Shown one piece after another: positions 31,689-43,788 of a DNA stretch of 64,000 nt. The notes under the pieces are model-generated. The model had not been told where the DNA came from. It was given only the letters and a program-made list of their open reading frames with translations, and searched no databases. This DNA comes from Dipteris shenzhenensis (Eukaryota; Polypodiophyta; Polypodiopsida; Gleicheniales). The DNA is taken from the NCBI GenBank assembly GCA_047967505.1, contig CM106539.1; one strand, 5' to 3'. Each line of letters begins with the position of its first letter. Position 1 is the first letter of the stretch. The position numbers and the translations under genes were made by a program.

Positions 31689-34600
31689 ATGGCATCTGAT
31701 TCTCTTTCACAGATTGTCACTAAAAAACTTGACAAGAACAACTTCCAAGCATGGAAGTTTAGAATGACGAATTTCCTTATGGGAAAAGGCTATTGGGAGT
31801 TCATTATAGGAAATGAAGAAGAACCTGTTCTTCCTAATGTTCCCAATCAACAGGAAATGCAAGCATTTAAAGGATGGCATGAGAGAGCCAGAAAAGTTAT
31901 GTACTGGCTGTCTATCAGTATTTCGGACTCTATGATTGTGCATATTCAGGATGCAAGTATGCCAAAGGAGGCATGGGATACTTTGGCAAAAATGTACAGC
32001 ACAAATATGCAAGCCAGGAAAATGTAGCTCAAACAGGAGTTGCACAACGTGCAGAGAGAAAATTTGAGCATCAATGACTACCATATGAAGGTGAAGAAAA
32101 TTGCAGATGCACTTGCTTCCATTGGGTCGCCAATGGAAGATGATGATCTAGTTTCTGTGACCTTGAATGGTCTAGGAAAGGATTATGCACAGTTCCACAC
32201 ATCCATTGCCGTCCGTGAAAAATTTCCTGATTTTGAAGAGTTGTTTGCTCTTCTAATTTCTGAAGAGCAGAGAAATGGGGGTGCATCTTCTTCAGGAGGA
32301 ACTTCAAAAGAAACTATCTTCTACTCAAATGCTAGAAGAGGTAGAGGCAGAGGTAGAGGAGGCCGATCTCCAGGCCGTGGTAGAAATCAGAATATGCAGC
32401 AAACTCAAGAAAACCAGTCCTATGCAGGAGGACGTGGTAACTCTAGAGGCAGGGGGAGCCAAAGAGGCCGTGCTGCATGGCAGAGAGGCCAAAATGCAAA
32501 CAGCAATGTTGAATGCTACTATTGTGCTAAAATGGGTCATATGGCTAAGGATTGCTACAAAAAGCAAAATGACAATGAATGGAAAATTGCAGCAAGGCAA
32601 TTATGCACCTTCCAGTAGACAGGGTGATGACAGAAATGAGCATCTATTTATGGTGCAGCATATGACCAATTCTGTGACAAGTGCAGAAGAACGAAATGAT
32701 GTGTGGAATGTAGACTCAGGTGCATCAAACCACAAGACAGGTCATGCAGAATGGATGCAGGATGCAAGAAAAATGGAAAAGCCAGGATTTGTGGAGACTG
32801 GTGATGATACTGCACATCCTATTGTGCAGATTCGTAAAATTCCTGTGTCTATGCAGGATGGGAAAAAGAAATACTTGTCTGATGTATTTCATGTCCCGAA
32901 CATCACCAAGAACCTGGTTTTTGTTGGTCAAATGGTTAAGCAGGGCTTGCAGGTCAGATCTAATCCTCATGGATGCTTTGTTGAGGATATGAAAAATAAC
33001 AGTCGCTTGATAGCAAAAGGAAACAAGAAGGGTAGGATGTTTACATTGGATGCGGACATGCCTGAATTGAGTACAGCAATGTTTGCACATGGGACCGGTG
33101 TAGTTGCAGATATTGATATCTGGCACAAACGCATTGGTCATGTTAATATACAGTGACTTAAATCAATGCAAGCCCAAAATATTGTTGCAAGATTGCCTAA
33201 ATTCAAAATTGCAGAAATGCACAAGGTTTGTGAAGCCTGTCAATTTGGGAAACAGGCAAGGAAACCTTTTCCTAGGCATGTTCAAGAGAGTAAAAAGCCA
33301 TTGGAATTAATCCACTCTGATGTGTGGACTACTAAAGCTGCATCTATTGGAGGCTATCACTATTTTGTCACATTTATTGATGACTTCAGCAGAAAACTTT
33401 GGGTGTATTTTATGAAAAAGAAAAGTGAAGTGTTTGGGCACTTCAAAGCTTTTAAAGCTATGGTTGAAAAAGAAACAGGCCTGCAAATAAAATGCCTAAG
33501 GTCAGATGGAGGGGGAGAGTACCTCTCAAATGAGTTTGCAAGGTTCCTTCAGGAGCATGGTATAAAGCAGCAATATTCACGCAGTCATACCCCACAGCAA
33601 AATGGAATTGTAGAAAGGAAAAATAGGCATATTGGAGAGGTATCTCGGGCCATGCTAAATGAAAAAGATCTACCAGATTATTATTGGGCTGAAGCAAATG
33701 CTACAGTAGTTTATATAATGAACAAGACTCCCACTGCAACAATACATGGCATGACGCTAGAGGAGATGTATACTGGTAGGAAACCAAACATTTCTCATTT
33801 GAAAATTTTTTGTTCCATTGCCTATGTTCATGTGCCAGATGAGTTGAGGTCCAAGCTGGATCCAAAAGCTGAGAAGTGCATCTTTATTGGTTATTCTCTG
33901 TAGTAGAAAGGGTATAGATGCTATAACCCTTCTACACGAAAGTTCACAGTGAGTAGAGATGTTGTTTTTGATGAGATGAGCAGCTGGTATAAACCAATAA
34001 ATGTGATGATTGATGTAGATGCACAAAATGGTAATGCTGCAAAGAATTCACAGTAGCAATCACAAAATATCAGTGGACCTGCAGTGTCCTCTAGCAGTGG
34101 TTCACATACTTCGCCATGGATAGGCAGATTGACATCAGGAGAATCTCCTCAAAGCAAAGCAGAGAGTGGTATGCAGGTATCACCAAAAGGAAAAGAGAAG
34201 GTAGATCAGCCCATGTTTGATGTGAATGCAGGTCACTCTTATGTGGATGGTGAATCCAGTGGCTCAGAACAGAGCATTGATGATGAGTTGGGTATTCCTT
34301 CTATTGTTACACCTGGAGTAAGGAAGACCAGGGATGTTTTGAGAGCACCTGGAAGTGAGCCTATTTTGCACAGGTCTACCAGGGTTAGGTATCCTATGGA
34401 TAGGCTGAAATATGATGGATTTACAGCCATTCACTATGCCTATATGGTCAAAGTGATACAAGAACCAGAACCCACTTCTTTTGAGCAAGCCATGGGAAAT
34501 GAAAAATGGGAGAAAGCCATGGATGAAGAAATGGATGCCTTGGAAGCAAATGCTACATGGGAATTGGTGCCTTTGCCTAAAGACAAGAATGCAATTGGCT

Positions 34601-35988
34601 GTAAGTGGGTTTATAAGATCAAGCACAATGCAAAGGGTTCTGTGAATAGATACAAGGCAAGATTAGCTGTCAAGGGGTATGCACAGACATATGGCATTGA
34701 TTATGAAGAAACATTCAGTCCGGTTGCAAGGATGGCAACCGTAAGAGCAGCCATTGCTATGGGTGCATCAAAGGGATGGTCTTTACATCAAATGGATGTA
34801 AAGAATGCCTTCTTGCATGGTGATTTGCAAGAAGAGGTCTTTATGGAGCAGCCACCAGGTTATGTTCATGCTCTTCATCCTGAGTTTGTTTGCAGGTTGA
34901 AGAAAGCCTTGTATGGCTTGAAGTAAGCACCTAGAGCATGGTCTGACAATATAGGACAGTATCTTGTCACTATTGGCTTTCAGCTTTCCAAGACAGATTT
35001 CTCACTCTATGTGAGAAAAACATAGAAAGGGATTATGCTGCTTGTCATTTATGTTGATGATTTGATCATCACAGGTGATAGTGATGAAGATATCCTTCAT
35101 GTGAAAATGCTATTGAGGCAAAAGTTTGAGATGAAGGATTTGGGAGAGCTGCGTTATTTCTTGGGCATTGAGGTGATTAGATCACCAAGTGGGATATAGC
35201 TCTTGCAGAGGCAGTATGGATTGGACATGCTGTCCAAATATGGGATGATAGGCTGTAAGCCTATCTCAGTTCCTTTGGAGCAGAATGTGAAGCTGAGCAC
35301 AAATGCAAGTGAGCTTTTAGAAGACCCTACTGTCTACAGACGCACAGTAGGAAGTTTGATTTATATGACTATTATGAGGCCAGATCTAAGCTATGCTATT
35401 GGATTGGTAAGTCAGTTTATGCAGGCTCTAAGGAAACCGCATTTGGATGCGGCTAGACGCATACTCAGGTATGTGAAGTCCACATTGCAGTATGGACTAT
35501 TTTATGAGGCTGGGGTTCAGATACAGTTGCATGGATACACTGATGCTATTGGGCTAGTAGTATTTATGATAGACGATCTACCAGTGGATATGTGTTCTCT
35601 TTTGGGAGTGCTGCAGTCACTTGGAGCAGCAAGAAACAACCTACAGTTGCCTTATCGAGCACAGAGGTTGAGTACAGGGGTGCAGCAATGGCTGCATGTG
35701 AGGTAGCTTGGTTGCATAAGCTACTCTATGATATGCATCAGCCTACAGATGGTCCAGTTGTCATTTATTGTGACAACATGAGCAGCATACACTTGGCAAA
35801 TAACCCAGTCTATCATGCTAGAACAAAGCACATTGAGGTGCATTATCACTATGTGCGGGAGAAGATGTTACTAGGTCTTATTGATCTAGTTTATGTCAGC
35901 ACAGAGGATCAGGTAGCTGACATATTCACGAAAGCATTGGGCGCAGAGAAGCTGCACAAGTTCAGAGACCTGCTTGGTGTGCAGGAAC
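31689..35988 (+). pseudogene. copia B6 gag-protease-integrase-RT-RNase H polyprotein, 3' truncated
   Basis: Full domain order of Ty1/copia. Gag starts MASDSLSQIVTKKLDKNNF. The zinc knuckle is CYYCAKMGHMAKDC (about 32515-32556), the protease DSGASNHKTGH (about 32713), where the usual Met of HMT is Lys. Pre-integrase is WHKRIGHVN; integrase has HSDVW, LRSDGGGEY and VERKNR (DDE residues present). RT has [18 protein letters not shown] and YVDD at 35050-35061. RNase H has [14 protein letters not shown]. Stops at 32025, 33154, 33901, 33904, 34054, 34924, 35023 and 35197, plus small indels near 32575 and 35548, prevent translation. Most stops are CAG-to-TAG or CAA-to-TAA relative to the other copies. 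The copy ends in LLGVQEL at about 35988; polypurine tract and 3' LTR are gone and CT-rich DNA follows. Confidence 0.92.
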
Positions 35989-36010
35989 TTTACCTCCCTT
36001 TGTGACCCTC

Positions 36011-36013
<3 letters not shown>

Positions 36014-36044
<31 letters not shown>
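36014..36044. repeat. (CT)n microsatellite
   Basis: About 15 CT units lie 25 bp after the truncated end of B6. Confidence 0.95.
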
Positions 36045-36046
<2 letters not shown>

Positions 36047-36269
36047 CACCCGATGATCATCTTCTTGCCTTGTTGCCCTTAGCTATCTATGTCATGGACA
36101 TTGGACACTGGATCTTACATATACGTTTTTTGTATTTTCTTAGTAGCTCCACCCTTTGGATTTGCTGTATCTTGGTTTTTTTAGACTCATAGTCTCTCGA
36201 AGACCTTAATAAACTTTCTTTTTTTCTCTTTTGCAATTTAGAGGTGCAAATGAATAAATGCAATCTTAA

Positions 36270-36385
36270 CTCTCTCTCTCTCCCTCTCTCTCCCTCTCTC
36301 CCTCTCTCTCTGTGTCCCCCTTTCCATATTCCTCTTTCTGTCCCCCTCTCCATCTCCATCTTTCCCTCCCTTTGTGTCCCTGATT

Positions 36386-36457
<72 letters not shown>

Positions 36458-36522
36458 CCAATGCCTATTCATACATCTAACAATGTCCAATGGCTACGTG
36501 CATTATTTGTGTCCCTTATTTG

Positions 36523-36573
<51 letters not shown>
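36270..36573. repeat. CT/CA microsatellite cluster
   Basis: CT-rich runs at 36270-36312, a pure (CT)n of about 33 units at 36387-36454, (CT)n at 36523-36551, then (CA)n at 36551-36573. Long Ser-Leu or Arg-Glu frames across them are artefacts. Confidence 0.95.
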
Positions 36574-36577
<4 letters not shown>

Positions 36578-38263
36578 ATTGCTATCTATCTCTCTCCCTC
36601 TCTTATTCTCTCTCTCTTGCATAATATGGATATACAAATATCCACACAGATTTAAAATTACAAATATTTATCGCTTTATCATACATAGACCATAGAAAGC
36701 CATGAATCTAGAGCTGCAAACTTAATAAATACAATCTTAACAATGAACGAAACAAAACTTTGTATTATTTATTATTTATGTTCATGCATGTAACAATGCC
36801 TCAAGGCTAAATGCATTGTTGAAGCACTAAGGATCCAAGCGACTGGATATTATGCAATCCCTACTATCATGTTTCTACTATCTCTAGAGTATGGAGGGGA
36901 CAGTTTTTTACAATGAATACTTGTCTCATCCCTATATCTAACTTTGCAATTATCAAGTCTAAAATAATAGTCCTGGAGAGGGCTTGCTGTTGCCAAGTAC
37001 AATTCTTCCCTAATGAATCGCATGGTCCACTCCTCTTCCATTTCCAAGATTAGATCAGGATGTCCTTGCCATGAAATTAATACCTCAATAGTAGGATTGT
37101 GAGTCCCATTGTGCAGATCATCATCCATTGCTTCTGATTACAGGTTCTTCCATCTAAACCTTCCATATGTGAAAGTCATGCCCTTCCAAAGAAATACCTA
37201 TGAATTTGGGATATGTTAATACATATTATCCTCATTTTTTATGAAAACAAGAATTGTAACATGTTCTCACCAAAACGTTACATTTGAAGTGTTCAATCGA
37301 CATTGTACCAAATCTTCAGCTTGCCATGTTGTTGTTGTCCATCCATTGTCAAGTAGCTCAGACAGCCAGTCCAATTCTCAGCTCTTGCAAGTGTAAGTAA
37401 TCTTTGTTTTCCTTGATTGCCTACAACTTGCAAAGAAATCAACAAAGCATGGAAATGGAAGAAACCAACTCAACCTAGCATTTCTTCCTCTAGTACTTGG
37501 CTTCATAGCATTTCTCACATCATTGAACATTCTATTTCTATATGATTTACTTATCTCCATGCTTGGAAGCGGCCATTCTGAACTGTCAAAAGAAGGCAAG
37601 GAAAGAGATTCTAATCTACCGTACTAGCCTTCTTCATCTAGCACAACAAACATTGAGTCATAGAAGAAGATGGAACCGTTCTTTTTTAATCAGTATGTAG
37701 ATGGATATAAATTTGTAAAACAAATACAAGGCATAAGACAGTTGTGTCAAAGTCCCCAAAAAAATGCAAATCGTCCAAAGTGCAAATGAAGTACTAGTAC
37801 ACTTTGAAAAACTTACAATTGGGCCTATGTTATGGAAGTCCTGCATTTGAATGCACGTATATGTCTGCATGGGTAAAGACATGCTAAATATTGACTTGCA
37901 TCACTGTGTTACTGCCTGGAGAAATTTCAAATCTAAGATTCTTCCCTTCCAATGTTTAGAGATGTCGATTGCATCCTTTTGACCCACTTTATAGCACCCA
38001 CCATTAGTGAGTTGCATTGTGATCCAAGAATATTTCCTATAGAGCTAAGGAATTAATTCACCATGCTCATCCTTAACATTATTCAATACAACAGACTGTA
38101 AACTACTTCGATATCTATCATTTTCTACTTCCATAGTTTTTGCCCTTGTACTGTATGATTAAAATTAGCTCTTTCAACCTCTTTCTACTTCCATAGACCC
38201 TCAAAATTTGTGTCTTATCTTCTCTCTTTTTCTGTCCCTCTCTTTCTCTTTCTCTTTCTCTGC

Positions 38264-38318
<55 letters not shown>

Positions 38319-38520
38319 CCCTTTAACTAAACCTCTCACACAAACAAGTAAAAAATTATTTCAAAATACATAGAATATTTCTCTCTCTGTCTCTCTTTCA
38401 AGATACCCCTCATACAAATGAATAGCAAACTATTTTGAGATACTTAGTTTAAGATATGCTCTCTTCTTGCTTTGTTTCTCCCTGGCCCCTCACACAAACA
38501 AACAAAACATTATCGAGATC

Positions 38521-38555
<35 letters not shown>

Positions 38556-40120
38556 CCAAAACTCTTTGATTAGTTTATGATCTCTTTTTCTTCTTTCCTT
38601 CCCAAATACTTCTAAAACATAGTAGTTTGAAATACAATCTCTATCTCTCCCCCTCACTCATCCCCTCAAACAAGGAAAAAACATAGCAGTTTTAAATATC
38701 TCCCTCCTCCTTGCCTTTTGTAACAAACATACAGACAAAGTGTGAGACAAAAACGTATCTACTTAATATCGATAAAACTTTCAAAGCAAAATCACTTACA
38801 TTCGCTAGAAATTATTTGTTCCTTCTTCTGGAGTTGACTCTCTATACTCCAAAAAGGTAGAGAAAGAGCCAAATGAGAACACCTATTTTGCTCACTCCTT
38901 CCAAGCAGGTTCAAGTTGCAACTTTGGTTTCTAAGAGAGAGTGCAATAAGTAGAGAATGAATGGAAGAGAAGACAGACAAACAGAGCTTGGGCAAAAGTT
39001 TCTCTAGGAGATTTTTGTAGGTGGAAGAAAAACGTGAGCAAAGAGGAGAGAGAATGACTAATCAAGAGTGGAATGAAAATGGTTTGAAACGAGCTGCTAG
39101 AAAGTGGTGGGAATGGATGTTTGAAACATTTTGGAAGAGAGATAATAGTGAGAGAGTTAGTTAGGAAGTCAAAGAATGGTTGAACCAAATGGAAAAAGTG
39201 AGCATAGTTCTACCTAGGGGATAGTTTGCCATGGGAGGAAAACAAGGAGGCCTGACATGGTCAAGGCACAAGACTTCTCACAGCAGTTTGCATGTACCAT
39301 GTTGTATCTCAATATTGGCTCCATGTACCATGTTGGGGTGGAAGCACGTTAACGTGCTATGGCTTTTATGCTAGTTAGCAGTAACAGTTTTTAGAAAAGT
39401 AGCTCTGGTAAAATGAAAACAAATCAAATCAGAATTTGGCAGAGATTACACATTAATATTCTTTTATTCAAGATCTTTCCAATGATATATAGAATTATAA
39501 GAAAATTTTCATTGTGGGTCATGTATGGATCTAGTTAGCACATCCAAAAATTGTGCTAATTAGCATTGTCCATGGACATGCTTTTTTGTACACGTTAACA
39601 TGCTTTCAACCATTGTATCTCAATATTGATTGCATGTATCAGGCATGTACCTTGTTGTATCTCAATAATGTTTTGTTCTACTGTATGTGTTCTCTAAGGA
39701 AAAAAGTTTGTACATATACTCAAACTTTGCATAAAAGTTTCCAACAATGCCTTGATCATGTTTTCCAAAATCTTGTATCACTGGCATTATTTATATAGAA
39801 TAAGGATCTAGTGAACCTTTCTAATCAAATACTTATTCTAATATTTTATATAGTCCTTTACACCATTGACCATTAACCATCTCTTTTCCACAACTTATAT
39901 CACAACCCCCAATGGTCTTGCATATGTTTCATTTTGTACTGCTTTACTAGAATTTCATCTTGCTTGAAAAAATGAAAATGCAATGGCTTCAAATGTCCAA
40001 GCAGACCCAATTTGCACACTGACATAAACCACTTGCATCACTGTTGAATACTAAAGCATGTGGAATAATAGTGCCACTAGTACTAAGTTCCACCATATCA
40101 CCACTTATGTAATTCAACAT

Positions 40121-40169
<49 letters not shown>

Positions 40170-40190
40170 ATAATTTGAATTGCATCTAGA
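36574..40190. other. intergenic, AT-rich with further CT microsatellites
   Basis: No gene identified with confidence. Two minus-strand stretches look coding in composition (36850-37128 with LISWQGHPDLILEMEEEWTM, and 37378-37599 with ISKSYRNRMFNDVRNAM) and could be exons of an unrecognised gene or element. (CT)n runs lie at about 38267-38317, 38523-38551 and 40122-40165. The phrase TTGTATCTCAATA recurs near 39303, 39614 and 39656. Confidence 0.45.
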
Positions 40191-40199
40191 TGGGTCCAA

Positions 40200-41765
40200 G
40201 TGATCCAATCTAGGCTAAGATCTAAGTAGTTTGATCTAGGATCTCATGGTCTGTGGAGGAGCTTGAAAGGCTAAGATCAATTTTCAAAGCTTCTCATGCT
40301 TGCTGGAGTGCAAAAGGCTAAAATTGGTCTCAAAAATAATGTTAGCCTCTTAAATTTTCACGCTTTGTGTAGGATAAGAGGCTAAGATATGTTTTAAAAC
40401 TGATCTTAGCATTGCATGCTTGCTGGACAATGAGAGGCTAATATTAGTTTTAAAACCATTCTTAGTCTCTCATCCTCCACATGGGATGAGAGGGTATTAG
40501 TGATTTTAAAAACAATGTTAGCTTCTTAAGCTCATTGAAGGGAGGTCGAAGGATGAGAGGCTAAGATTGATTCTAAAATCAATCTTATCCTTACCTTTAT
40601 GGTTGATGGAACATGAGATACAAAGATCCACTTTAAAACAGATCTTAGCTCCTCGTGCTTGGTGGAGCATGAAAGTATAAGAACGGTTCTAAATTTGATC
40701 TTAGTCTCTCATGCTTCATCGAGCATGAAAAGATAAGATATGTTTTAAAACTAATCTTAGCTTCTAATTCTCGATGGAGTATAAATTGTTAAGATTGGTT
40801 TAACAACTTATCTTACCCTCCTATCCTTTCATGATTTGTATAGATAAAACCAACCTTACCATTTCATGTTCGGTGGAGGATGAGAGGTCAACACAAGTTT
40901 TAAGACCATTCTTATACTTCCAACTTCTATTAAGCATAAATACTAAGATCACTTTTAAAAATGATCTTAGACTCTTAGTCTTTCATCCTCCTTTACCAAG
41001 AATGAGAGGTCAAGACACAATTTTCGCACTCATGCTTAGTGCACACACAGGAAAGGCTAAGATCGAATTTAAAATGTGTCTTATGCTTTTGGATTGTGAA
41101 TGGTCAGTTCTAAAACCAATCTTAGTCTCTTAAACTTTCACGCTCCGTGGACAAGTGGCTAAGATTAGTTTTAAAAACAATCTCACATTTCATGCTCAAA
41201 GGAGGATGAGAGGCTAAGATTGATTTAAAAGCTGATCTTAGTCTCTCATCCACCACTGAGGATGAGAGGTACAAGGTTTAGTTTTCAAATTGAGCTTACC
41301 CTTTTAAGCTTGTTGAAGGATAACATGCTAGATCAATTTGAAAACTAATGTTAGCCTTGCTTTCAAGCTTGATGGAGGATGAGAGATGAAGATCATTTTT
41401 AAAACCAATCTTAGCTCTTCATTCTTGGTGGAACATGAAATACTAAGAATGGTTTTAAAACTGACCTTAGCCTATCTTGCTCTATCCATCATAAAAATCT
41501 AAAATTGGTTCTAAAACATATATTACCCTATAATTCTCGATCAAGAATGAATTGTTAAGCTTGGTTTTAAAACTAATCTTACCCTCCTAGCCTTTCACAC
41601 TCCATGGAGAATGAGAAGCCAAGATGAGTCTTAAAATTGATCTTAGCATTTCATGATCGGTGGAGGATGAGAGGATAATATTGGTTTTAAAACCATTCTT
41701 AGCCTCTAAGTCTTTAGCAAGCATAAAACACAAAGATTTTTTTTAAAAACTGATCTTAAGCTCTT
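40200..41765. repeat. ~57-bp palindromic minisatellite, about 25 degenerate copies
   Basis: A unit of the form (A)GGCTAAGAT-TGGTTTTAAAACTGATCTTAGCCTCTCATGCT-(C/T)GGTGGAGGATGAGA recurs about every 57 bp. The TTTTAAAA-like centre is found, for example, at about 40391, 40454, 40742, 40896, 41451, 41562 and 41683. Each unit centres on an inverted repeat, GGCTAAGAT(TG)GTTTT / AAAAC(CA)ATCTTAGCC; GGTTTTAAAACC at 41683-41694 is a perfect 12-bp palindrome. Copies differ by substitutions and small indels. No open frame is conserved. Confidence 0.88.
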
Positions 41766-41804
41766 AGCCTTTCATCTATTTTTACACACACACATGTATA
41801 TATA

Positions 41805-41805
<1 letters not shown>

Positions 41806-41899
<94 letters not shown>

Positions 41900-41941
41900 G
41901 TATGTATGGATGTATGTATGTATGTATACATGCACATACAC

Positions 41942-41972
<31 letters not shown>
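41806..41972. repeat. (TG)n then (TATATG)/(TATG)n microsatellite
   Basis: About 30 TG units are followed by ATGTAT words and two blocks of TATG repeats. Cys-Val, His-Thr and Tyr-Met frames here are artefacts. Confidence 0.96.
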
Positions 41973-42597
41973 CGCACCATGCATGGGAAAAAAAAAGAAA
42001 AAGTGCATATCACAATATATTACCAAAACCAAGGTAGCATGCCAACTTGGGATCATGTAAAATGCCAAACAATTGTGCATCGCTATGTCTATATCATACC
42101 TCTCTATGTGTAATGGTCACTAACCTTTGAAAACACCTTAAAGTGAGTAAGCACCTTATACCATAAAGCTTCATAAGGATCCCACATGACATGTATATTG
42201 TGATATGCACTTTTTCTTTTTTTTCCTCATGAATGGTGCATATTGCCAAGAAGTTGTGCATTGTATGCATTTGGTGCTATTATGTAGTTGGGTGGCTGTC
42301 CGCCGCTGGTAATTTAATGACTGCTTGCTGGCTCGTTTACAACTATGGGATGTAGATTAGATTATCTTTAATGTACTCTTAGGTTGACAGTATGGTACAT
42401 TACACACCAAAGAAATTTTGATTAGCAATAGAAATTGCTTGATGAACACTCAAACTTAGGAAAAATTGTGTAGAAACTAAATTACAGACACCATCTAGAA
42501 TTGCATATTACGTGTCATGATGATGTATCTCATGCAATCACAGGTACAATCACGCCTCTATGCCATTAGGTGGCCCTGACTTGGAAAGTAGAAACAT
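41973..42597. other. intergenic, nothing recognised
   Basis: AT-rich unique DNA between the microsatellite and a palindrome cluster. No coding or RNA signal seen. Confidence 0.5.
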
Positions 42598-42850
42598 ACT
42601 AGTAGTAGTATCACAGCGGTATCCTACTATCGGCAGTAATGCTAATACTATTGCCGATAGTTTAACACAATACTACTGGCAGTAGTGCGAACAATACTGT
42701 CGGGAATATTAATACCGCCGCCGATAGTAGGAGTATTACCACTAGGAATCGTATTAGTACTGGTAGTAAGCGACATACTACCACTGGTAGTACTACTGCT
42801 ATCAGCGATAATATAATAATTACAGTCGGTAGTACTACCGGTCCAAGATA
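42598..42850. repeat. cluster of short palindromes built on ACTACC/GGTAGT and CTATCGGCA
   Basis: A run of ACTA, GGTAGT and CGATAG words spaced about 20-25 bp apart. Clear examples: CTATCGGCA (42627-42635) with TGCCGATAG (42652-42660), perfect 9-bp arms; and TACTACCACTGGTAGTA (42776-42792), 8-bp arms around one base. The pattern stops abruptly near 42850. Confidence 0.7.
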
Positions 42851-43435
42851 TATGCCAACTACTGGTTTCATTTTCACCTAGCTAACCTAAATATTGCTTA
42901 CAACTTTCCAAAGTTTGATTTTAAAAGTTGGGTCATCATTGGCCTTGGTAGCTGAGACGGAGGAGTTTAATACTACCTTTGCCTTAGTCCTCGATCCTAC
43001 AATCATTGCCATAATGCATTTTTTAACACTACTGAGCATTTTACATTGGGATATACCTACACTAGACCTGCTAGAGCTGAAGAAAATCATCACCGTGGAC
43101 GCACATGTAGTGGCCAATTAGAAAGCTTACAGTAATCTAGCTTTTGTTTTATGCATTGCATCACCCAAGCAACTTCCTCTTTTAAAGATATACACTAGCC
43201 AATTGGATATTCCAAGTGCCGTACTATTTGTACACATGCACGTGCACACACACACATGGATTTCGTTTGGTGCAGATGATAGCATCCAAAATTGAAGAAG
43301 ACTAAAAAGAATCAAAGTAGTATGTGCATGTGTGAGCACAATGACTACCTAGAGGAAGCATGTACAATGAGTATAACTTATGTGATCTTGTAATAATGTG
43401 CATTTCCCATCTTAAGTTCTGGGTCATCCTTCACT
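42851..43435. other. intergenic, nothing recognised
   Basis: A 75-codon plus-strand frame (42894-43121) has no recognisable features. A short CA run lies near 43245-43256. This DNA flanks the truncated B7 element. Confidence 0.4.
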
Positions 43436-43788
43436 TGTGAAGAGAGTGGGAGAGAAGGAAGGAGCCTCACTTGCAGCTTTCTCACATACACAATGGGGGA
43501 ATATACACAAAGGCAGAGGCCGAAAATAGTTTTCCTCTTCTTAGTTCTGAAAGCCAAAAGAACTCTAAGTACAAAAGAATAGGTGAACCCTATATGTGGG
43601 TCTCAAACCAAACTCAGCTAACTAAGGTGGCATACTAACTGAGCCACTAACTAGAGTACATAAAGATAGTTGTCATCTAGCTATTATTCATGGGCAGTGT
43701 ACCAACCACATCTACAGCTAACAAGTTGGTGACATAAATGCACAACGATCACCCTGGCATATCATGAGTGGAGCTCGATATCTCAACG
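43436..43788 (-). repeat. copia family B 3' LTR of B7 (minus strand)
   Basis: Minus-oriented LTR of about 353 bp, TGTGAAGAGAGTGGGAG...ATATCTCAACG. The last base, normally A (the T of the TG end), is mutated. Confidence 0.9.

Noticed and set aside
36087-36578. Ser-Leu and Arg-Glu repeat frames
   Set aside because: Direct translations of (CT)n and (GA)n microsatellites.
41756-42113. Cys-Val, His-Thr and Tyr-Met repeat frames
   Set aside because: Direct translations of (TG)n and (TATG)n microsatellites.
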